NCBI GenBank assembly: GCA_022448525.1
Contig: JAKVCX010000006.1
Location: 372,001-436,000, forward strand
Direction of reading: 5' to 3'
DNA: 64,000 nucleotides
DNA from: Tenacibaculum sp.
GTDB taxonomy: Bacteria; Bacteroidota; Bacteroidia; Flavobacteriales; Flavobacteriaceae
Part shown: in pieces, positions 60,891 through 64,000 of the stretch
How the letters are laid out: the number at the start of each line of letters is the position of its first letter
Position numbering within the stretch: position 1 is the first letter of the stretch
The notes under the pieces: model-generated
Told to the model about the DNA's origin: nothing
The model's database searches: none
What the model saw: only the letters and a program-made list of their open reading frames with translations
Made by a program: the position numbers and the translations under genes

Positions 60891-60921
60891 AAAGCGTCCA
60901 ATTGAATTGGACGCTTTTTTT
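60891..60921 (+). terminator. Terminator of leader module C
   Basis: AAAGCGTCCAAT pairs with ATTGGACGCTTT around a TGA loop and is followed by seven T in all, then ATGAAAAA. It is the same GCGTCCAA stem as in module A. Confidence 0.9.
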
Positions 60922-61036
60922 ATGAAAAAAAATTAAGAAAGAAAATGCTCAACTAGTAGAAATAACATAAAGCGATAAAAACTGAAAACAATTGAGAGAC
61001 AGGCCTTTGTAAAAATGTTTAGAATCCGTTGAAAAA

Positions 61037-61137
61037 CGGACAGGAAATCTACTGTCTTTATTTAATATAATCAATTGATAATCAGATAAATAAAATAAAT
61101 TTTTTCTTGTATAATTGAAAAATACATTCCATATTTG
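61037..61137 (+). promoter_or_regulatory. Upstream element and promoter of leader module D
   Basis: CGGACAGGAAATCTA (61037-61051), TTG (61107-61109) and CATATTTG (61130-61137). The TTG-to-octamer gap is 20 bp and the element-to-TTG gap 55 bp, both identical to module B at 32292. TTG-TATAATTGAAAAA here and TTG-TGTAATTCAAAAA there are also alike. Confidence 0.6.
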
Positions 61138-61184
61138 CAACGTCAAAACGAAATAAAAAAAGACACTTATAAAAACAATATAAA

Positions 61185-61313
61185 ATGAAACAATATTCAA
61201 AACATAGTATAACAAATCAGTTCCGATATAGTGATCCGGGATTTGGTCTTCAGTTATGTGGAGATAGACTATTCATTTTATTAAAGGAGATATATTACGA
61301 TGATATAAACTAA
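61185..61313 (+). CDS. Leader peptide D (42 aa): again holds codons for all readable array tRNAs
   Basis: A 42-codon ORF (MKQYSKHSITNQ...) that ends 24 bp before a terminator. It contains Lys2 AAA, Gln3 CAA, Tyr4 TAT, Ser5 TCA, His7 CAT, Ser8 AGT, Phe13 TTC, Arg14 CGA, Asp17 GAT, Pro18 CCG, Leu22 CTT, Cys25 TGT and Arg28 AGA, one codon at least for each of the 13 readable tRNAs downstream. GGAGAT occurs twice (61260-61265 and 61286-61291) and complements GTCTCC in the 5' arm of the terminator with one G-U pair. The logic is the same as for leader C, with almost all sensor codons upstream of the anti-terminator segment. Confidence 0.6.
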   Translation: MKQYSKHSITNQFRYSDPGFGLQLCGDRLFILLKEIYYDDIN

Positions 61314-61337
61314 TAATAAGTTTATACATATAAAATT

Positions 61338-61370
61338 AAAAGCGTCTCCTTAAAAAGAGATGCTTTTTTT
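61338..61370 (+). terminator. Terminator of leader module D
   Basis: AAAAGCGTCTC pairs with GAGATGCTTTT (one G-U), followed by seven T in all, then ATGAAAT. It is the last terminator before the tRNA array, whose first gene starts 15 bp on. Confidence 0.85.
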
Positions 61371-61385
61371 ATGAAATAGAATTAA

Positions 61386-61535
61386 GGAAGAGCAAGCCAA
61401 TTGGTGGTGGCCACGGTTTTGAAATGAGTTTACGAATTCAACGAGTCCATAAGAAACTAGAATTATTCGAGTTAAAACCGTTCGGAGTTAACGACTCGTG
61501 TGGGTTCTCCCGAAATTTCGGGACCACTTCTTCCG
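61386..61535 (+). tRNA. tRNA-Ser(UGA) with a 52-nt insertion in the anticodon loop and a T-loop hairpin
   Basis: Acceptor GGAAGAG/TTCTTCC; D-arm GCC/GGC; anticodon stem ACGGT (61413-61417) pairs with ACCGT (61477-61481). The 5' loop part TTTGAA gives anticodon UGA; after position 37 there are 52 extra bases (61424-61475) before A38. Variable arm GAGT/ACTC marks class II. The T-arm GTGG-GTTC ... CCAC holds the palindrome TCCCGAAATTTCGGGA in place of the rest of the T-loop. Position 37/38 is the classical site of tRNA introns in eukaryotes and archaea. At 52 nt it is too short for a group I or II intron. Confidence 0.6.
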
Positions 61536-61541
61536 CAACAT

Positions 61542-61614
61542 AACAAGGTGGCTGAAAGGTTAAGGCAGCGGACTGCAACTCCGTTTTTTATGAGTTCGAA
61601 TCTCATCCTTGTTT
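61542..61614 (+). tRNA. tRNA-Cys(GCA)
   Basis: Acceptor AACAAGG/CCTTGTT, anticodon arm CGGA-CTGCAAC-TCCG (anticodon GCA), five-base variable loop, T-arm ATGAG-TTCGAAT-CTCAT. CCA is not encoded. Cognate codons occur in leaders C and D. Confidence 0.9.
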
Positions 61615-61722
61615 CAATGATTGAAATAATTTCAAATTGATTTGAAAATTATGGAAATCCAAATTGAAACTTAATGAGATCGTATGACAATCTCATCCTT
61701 GTTTCAAAGTTCATTGACAATA
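61615..61722 (+). repeat. Partial duplicate of the tRNA-Cys 3' end with altered T-loop
   Basis: At 61675-61707 the T-arm and acceptor end of tRNA-Cys recur (ATGAG ... CTCATCCTTGTTTCAA) but with a 13-base T-loop and no matching 5' half. The stretch between the two copies holds TTTCAAATT and AAATTGAAA, which can pair. It looks like a remnant of a tandem duplication, the same event that could yield permuted genes. Confidence 0.55.
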
Positions 61723-61805
61723 GGAAGTGTTGAGCAATTGGTTGGCTCGCCAGATTGTAAATCTGGTCTTGAATAAGCGTGTAGGTTCGAATCCTATCAC
61801 TTCCA
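61723..61805 (+). tRNA. tRNA-Tyr(GUA)
   Basis: Acceptor GGAAGTG/CACTTCC, anticodon arm CCAGA-TTGTAAA-TCTGG (GTA), class II variable region of 14 bases, T-arm GTAGG-TTCGAAT-CCTAT (one G-U). CCA not encoded. Confidence 0.92.
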
Positions 61806-61812
61806 CAAAATT

Positions 61813-61899
61813 GGAGAATAGGTAAATATTGGTTTGTTACGCTTAACTGCTAATTAAGTCCATGTAATAATGGTGAAGGTTCGATTCCTTTATTCTCCG
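61813..61899 (+). tRNA. tRNA-Ser(GCU)
   Basis: Acceptor GGAGAAT/ATTCTCC, anticodon arm CTTAA-CTGCTAA-TTAAG (GCT), variable arm CCAT/ATGG, T-arm GAAGG-TTCGATT-CCTTT, discriminator G as usual for Ser. CCA not encoded. Confidence 0.92.
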
Positions 61900-61904
61900 C
61901 AAAA

Positions 61905-61978
61905 TACATCTATAGTGTAATGGATAGCACTAGAGTCTTCTAATCTCTAAGTCTAAGTTCGAATCTTAGTAGATGTAC
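61905..61978 (+). tRNA. tRNA-Arg(UCU)
   Basis: Acceptor TACATCT/AGATGTA, anticodon loop CTTCTAA (TCT) on stem AGAGT/TCTCT with a T-T mismatch next to the loop, T-arm CTAAG-TTCGAAT-CTTAG. CCA not encoded. Confidence 0.88.
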
Positions 61979-61983
61979 AAAAA

Positions 61984-62140
61984 GCTCCACTAGCCCAACT
62001 GGCAGAGATTGGTGAGAAAGATAATCTTTCGAAAGCAGAAATGAAGTTCAGTTTAAGCCGTGTTAAGTCTTGGTTCGAAATACGAAGTATTCACGATTTC
62101 AAGATAAAATACTTAAGGATGAGTAATCAAAGGTGGAGTA
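61984..62140 (+). tRNA. tRNA-like gene interrupted by insertions (identity uncertain)
   Basis: Acceptor GCTCCAC (61984-61990) pairs with GTGGAGT (62133-62139), but 157 bases separate the ends instead of about 75-90. A D-arm-like TAGCCCAACTGGCAGAG follows the 5' strand. CTTGG-TTC begins a T-arm, which then contains extra sequence with hairpin AATAC-GAA-GTATT before TAAT-CAAAG. A loop AAGATAA on a weak stem could give anticodon GAU (Ile), yet it lacks U33. Either a heavily interrupted tRNA that needs processing or a decayed gene. Confidence 0.4.
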
Positions 62141-62145
62141 CAAAT

Positions 62146-62218
62146 GGTTCATTGTGGTTAATGGCTAACCTTCCCGACTGTCTCTCGGGAGATACGAGTT
62201 CGATTCTCGTATGAACCG
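62146..62218 (+). tRNA. tRNA-Asp(GUC) with U37
   Basis: Acceptor GGTTCAT/ATGAACC, anticodon arm CCCGA-CTGTCTC-TCGGG (GTC), T-arm ACGAG-TTCGATT-CTCGT, discriminator G. The base after the anticodon is T; a purine is almost always found there. Confidence 0.92.
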
Positions 62219-62223
62219 CAATA

Positions 62224-62296
62224 CTGGGAAGATAACGATTGGTTGTTTACCTGCTTTGGATGCAGGAGGTTGTAGGTTCGAGTCCTGCTTCCCAGA
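62224..62296 (+). tRNA. tRNA-Pro(UGG) with A37
   Basis: Acceptor CTGGGAA/TTCCCAG, anticodon arm CCTGC-TTTGGAT-GCAGG (TGG), T-arm GTAGG-TTCGAGT-CCTGC, discriminator A. Bacterial tRNA-Pro normally has G37 (methylated by TrmD); here it is A. Confidence 0.92.
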
Positions 62297-62322
62297 CAAA
62301 TTTTAGAAAGGAGAGTGTGTTT

Positions 62323-62386
62323 AATGACTTGGGATGATTGATAAATTATTATGGCTAATAAAGAAAAAGAAAATTCCCAAGTCATT
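62323..62386 (+). other. Perfect 12-bp inverted repeat between tRNA-Pro and tRNA-Lys
   Basis: AATGACTTGGGA and TCCCAAGTCATT enclose 40 bases, within which TTATTA-TGGC-TAATAA forms a smaller hairpin. No T-run follows, and tRNA-Lys starts 6 bp later. In RNA this would be a two-helix element of near tRNA size; no cloverleaf can be drawn. Confidence 0.55.
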
Positions 62387-62391
62387 TAAAA

Positions 62392-62464
62392 TGAGGTATA
62401 ACTCAGTTGGCAGAGTACTGTGCTTTTAACACAGGAGTCTTGGGTTCGAATCCCAATGCCTCAA
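62392..62464 (+). tRNA. tRNA-Lys(UUU)
   Basis: Acceptor TGAGGTA/TGCCTCA (one G-U), anticodon arm CTGTG-CTTTTAA-CACAG (TTT), T-arm TTGGG-TTCGAAT-CCCAA. CCA not encoded. Confidence 0.93.
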
Positions 62465-62469
62465 CAAAA

Positions 62470-62543
62470 GCAGGAATGGCGGAAATGGCATACGCGTCTG
62501 ATTTAGAATCAGAATATTGAGAGTTCGAATCTCTCTTCCTGTA
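62470..62543 (+). tRNA. tRNA-Leu(UAG) with a 5-base variable loop and A37
   Basis: Acceptor GCAGGAA/TTCCTGT (G-U first pair), D-arm GCG/CGC, anticodon arm TCTGA-TTTAGAA-TCAGA (TAG), variable loop ATATT only, T-arm GAGAG-TTCGAAT-CTCTC. Bacterial tRNA-Leu is class II with a long variable arm, so the short loop is unusual. Position 37 is A where G is usual. Confidence 0.85.
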
Positions 62544-62548
62544 CTAAT

Positions 62549-62620
62549 AAACCTGTGATGTAAAGGTTAGCATACAAGATTTTGATTCTTGTTGTATAGG
62601 TTCGAATCCTATCGGGTTTA
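62549..62620 (+). tRNA. tRNA-Gln(UUG)
   Basis: Acceptor AAACCTG/CGGGTTT, anticodon arm CAAGA-TTTTGAT-TCTTG (TTG), T-arm ATAGG-TTCGAAT-CCTAT. CCA not encoded. Confidence 0.92.
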
Positions 62621-62625
62621 CAAAT

Positions 62626-62698
62626 GGTGGTTTTAGTTTAACTGGTAAAACGTCTCATTGTGGATGAGAAGAATAGGGTTCGAGCCCCGAAATCACCC
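62626..62698 (+). tRNA. tRNA-His(GUG)
   Basis: Acceptor GGTGGTT/AATCACC, anticodon arm TCTCA-TTGTGGA-TGAGA (GTG), T-arm TAGGG-TTCGAGC-CCCGA with one mismatch. The base before G1 is T, so the encoded G-1 typical of tRNA-His is missing. Confidence 0.88.
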
Positions 62699-62704
62699 AA
62701 AAAC

Positions 62705-62788
62705 GGAACAATAGCAAAGTTGGTCAATGCGTCGGTTTGAAGCACCGAAGATATAGGTTCTCCCGAGATTTCGGGACTATTTGTTCCA
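62705..62788 (+). tRNA. tRNA-Phe(GAA) with hairpin inserted in the T-loop
   Basis: Acceptor GGAACAA/TTGTTCC, anticodon arm TCGGT-TTGAAGC-ACCGA (GAA, with G37 and C38), then T-arm ATAG-GTTC followed by TCCCGAGATTTCGGGA and CTAT. The inserted palindrome is, but for one base, the one in the tRNA-Ser(UGA) gene and sits at the same place, after C56. Confidence 0.75.
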
Positions 62789-62819
62789 CAAGAAAAAGAG
62801 AATTTTAAGAGAAGAAAAA

Positions 62820-63305
62820 ATGAAAATTGTTAATCAGAATTGGAGAAATTTTAGTGGTAAAATTTTTCAAGAGCCAATTACAGAAATTGTAGAAAAAGCG
62901 ATTGTAAGAGAATTAAGTGAAGGATATAAACTTAAAGTATGTGTGGGATCAGATTCACAAGCTTATAAATCTCACATTGAATATGCAACAGCAGTTGTTG
63001 TATTGAGAGAAGGAAAAGGAGGTTTTATGTTTATAAAAAATTTAAAAGGAACTAAGCAAATTGGTATTAAAGAACGGATGCTAAAGGAAGTAACAATGTC
63101 GGTAGAAGTTGCATATGCAATTTGCAATATTCTAGATAAACATAATGTGAGTTTGGAAGTACACGCAGACATTAATACAGATGTCAAGTTTCAATCAAAT
63201 GTTGCTTTAAAAGATGCTATGGGATATATTTTAGGGATGGGATTTGAATTTAAAGCTAAGCCTCATGCTTTTGCGAGTTCATCATGTGCTGATAAAGTAG
63301 TATAA
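62820..63305 (+). CDS. YkuK/DUF458-like RNase H-fold protein inside the tRNA array
   Basis: A 161-residue protein of the YkuK (DUF458) family, which has an RNase H-like fold: LKVCVGSDSQAYKSHIEYATAVVVLREGKGGFMF supplies the first Asp strand, LEVHADINTDVKFQSNVALKDAMGYILGMGFEFKAKPHAFASSSCADKVV the later acidic residues and C-terminal helix. I chose the ATG at 62820; the frame extends back to a TTG inside tRNA-Phe, which is unlikely. The gene lies between tRNA-Phe and tRNA-Arg, so it is co-transcribed with tRNAs. It may process or check tRNAs; the catalytic activity of the family is not established. Confidence 0.8.
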   Translation: MKIVNQNWRNFSGKIFQEPITEIVEKAIVRELSEGYKLKVCVGSDSQAYKSHIEYATAVVVLREGKGGFMFIKNLKGTKQIGIKERMLKEVTMSVEVAYAICNILDKHNVSLEVHADINTDVKFQSNVALKDAMGYILGMGFEFKAKPHAFASSSCADKVV

Positions 63306-63310
63306 TATTT

Positions 63311-63382
63311 AAGCATATAGTTTAACGGATAAAACGTTAGGTTACGACCCTGAAGATGCGAGTTCGATTCTTGCTATGCTTA
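63311..63382 (+). tRNA. tRNA-Arg(ACG)
   Basis: Acceptor AAGCATA/TATGCTT, anticodon arm TTAGG-TTACGAC-CCTGA (ACG, to be edited to ICG), T-arm GCGAG-TTCGATT-CTTGC. It is the last gene of the array, 5 bp after the YkuK-type gene. Confidence 0.9.
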
Positions 63383-63417
63383 CTATTAGTTTATTGGGGA
63401 AAGAGATGTGAAAAAGG

Positions 63418-63456
63418 AAAGCCTTGTCATAAGTTGATTATGATAAGGCTTTTTGT
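63418..63456 (+). terminator. Terminator of the tRNA array
   Basis: AAAGCCTTGTCATA pairs with TATGATAAGGCTTT (one G-U) around AGTTGAT, followed by a T-rich tail. The arms resemble the hairpin at 38122 near the permuted tRNA. It may also serve the convergent gene at 63467. Confidence 0.8.
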
Positions 63457-63466
63457 TTAAAAATTT

Positions 63467-63922
63467 TTAATAATTCAAAATGGAAATCTTTTCTATGTGA
63501 TCCTCATTACTATTTAGATGGACTTCATAAAAGCCTTTAGATAATTTGTCTTTTGGCTCAGATTCCTGTAAGATTTTATTCATTAATTCTATGTTTTTAT
63601 CTTCAATACTATAAAAAGAGTGATTTTTAGTTTTTATAGATTTATTGATAAATTTCTTAAGTGAATCAAAATTTTTTTCAGAGTCTGAAATATAGACCAA
63701 TCCAATTTTTGTCTCAGCTAAACTTCTATTATTCATATCAGAAAAAAAGTTTTCATAGCATGTATTACAAGCATCATCTGAAATAATAATTATAACATTG
63801 TTTTTGTCGTTTATAATTTGACTGAGCTTATTTTCTATATAGGTTATATTTTCGTTTTGGTTAAGGGTACATGACGAAAGAAATGTAGTTATTAGAAATA
63901 ATAGTATTACAGAGATTCTCAT
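63467..63922 (-). CDS. Unknown small lipoprotein
   Basis: A 151-residue protein with a lipoprotein signal peptide (RISVILLFLITTFLSSC). The body contains a thioredoxin-like start (NVIIIISDDACNTCYENFFSDM, with a C-x2-C-like NTC pattern) but the fold is unclear. It is convergent with the tRNA array and shows no link to it. The last 78 bases of the window contain no feature I can support. Confidence 0.65.
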   Translation of the reverse strand: MRISVILLFLITTFLSSCTLNQNENITYIENKLSQIINDKNNVIIIISDDACNTCYENFFSDMNNRSLAETKIGLVYISDSEKNFDSLKKFINKSIKTKNHSFYSIEDKNIELMNKILQESEPKDKLSKGFYEVHLNSNEDHIEKISILNY

Positions 63923-64000
63923 TTATTCAATATTTTGAGAGTAAATAAATAAATGTTTTCATTATAATTAGGTCCAGAGGTTATTGCTATTTCGTTCTTT

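Noticed and set aside
32087..61313. Reading the four leader ORFs as toxins or bacteriocin-like peptides
   Set aside because: They share no hydrophobic helix or signal sequence, differ in sequence from one another, and each is followed within about 40 bp by a terminator whose 5' arm complements a piece of the ORF, which attenuation explains better.
61424..61475. Group I or group II intron in tRNA-Ser
   Set aside because: Only 52 bases, far too short for a self-splicing core, and no P/Q/R/S-like elements are visible.
62158..62385. A 75-codon minus-strand ORF across tRNA-Asp and tRNA-Pro
   Set aside because: It lies over clear tRNA genes and its translation reflects the antisense of the cloverleaf arms.
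1..64000. CRISPR arrays, insertion sequences and transposase genes
   Set aside because: No regularly spaced direct repeats and no transposase-like ORFs were found; repeated elements are limited to the small palindromes and the CGTCATTGCGA-type repeats listed.

Overview
The window is AT-rich chromosomal DNA from a member of the Bacteroidetes, most likely a marine Flavobacteriaceae (Tenacibaculum/Polaribacter-like). Pointers are the TAnnTTTG type -7 promoter elements, tRNA genes without encoded CCA, frequent TTG starts, a SusC-free but alginate-export-like nitrate porin, and the family-level look of the proteins.

Region 1 (1-20951) is one nitrate-assimilation block: the 3' end of nirB, nirD, a DUF4202 gene, a NarX-like sensor kinase and NarL-like regulator on the plus strand; an nrtABCD-type ABC importer with an outer-membrane porin on the minus strand; a Crp/Fnr regulator; a molybdopterin cofactor operon (moeA, a ModE-type HTH, mobA, moaE, a moaC-moaB fusion, moaA); and a large nitrate reductase fused to an FAD reductase and a BFD [2Fe-2S] domain, followed by a rubredoxin-tailed protein. 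A 16-bp palindrome TAmGTA-N4-TACTTA, built of NarL-like TACTTA half-sites, recurs at three promoters here. Region 2 (21096-25506) holds a WYL regulator, a CAP/OmpA-like secreted protein, an HD phosphohydrolase and a small S24-like protein.

Region 3 (25563-39997) is an RNA-repair island. A T4-Rnl1-like RNA ligase, a kinase/phosphatase (Pnkp), a predicted nucleotidyltransferase, a DUF434 protein and three unknown genes form one operon. A second operon carries a PcfJ-like protein, RtcB, a nucleotidyltransferase-like protein, the release-factor homologue PrfH and TPR and small proteins. Next come a tRNA locus containing what reads as a circularly permuted tRNA-Glu gene, and an SPFH/slipin gene. 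Region 4 (40042-60475) is a surface polysaccharide cluster: glycosyltransferases, two B12-radical SAM enzymes, methyltransferases, three sulfotransferases, an ABC exporter and a complete ADP-heptose pathway (gmhA, hldE, gmhB, hldD).

Region 5 (60625-63460) returns to RNA: an array of 14 tRNA or tRNA-like genes, several with odd insertions, with a YkuK-type RNase H-fold gene inside it. It is preceded by two promoter-leader ORF-terminator modules; two similar modules precede pcfJ-rtcB-prfH. In all four, a short segment inside the leader ORF is complementary to the 5' arm of its own terminator, the layout of translational attenuators. The leader ORF at 60752 has one run of 15 codons (codons 7-21) that contains a cognate codon for every one of the 13 readable array tRNAs; the second leader also contains all 13. 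An inverted repeat TRYGC-N9-GCGYA, always 17 nt upstream of the last base of a TTTG, sits before the RNA ligase operon, the permuted tRNA locus and the tRNA array leaders. My reading, an inference, is one system: depletion or damage of tRNAs stalls leader translation, which releases transcription of replacement tRNAs and of RNA repair and ribosome rescue enzymes. I know of no described system of this form, but I could not search for one.
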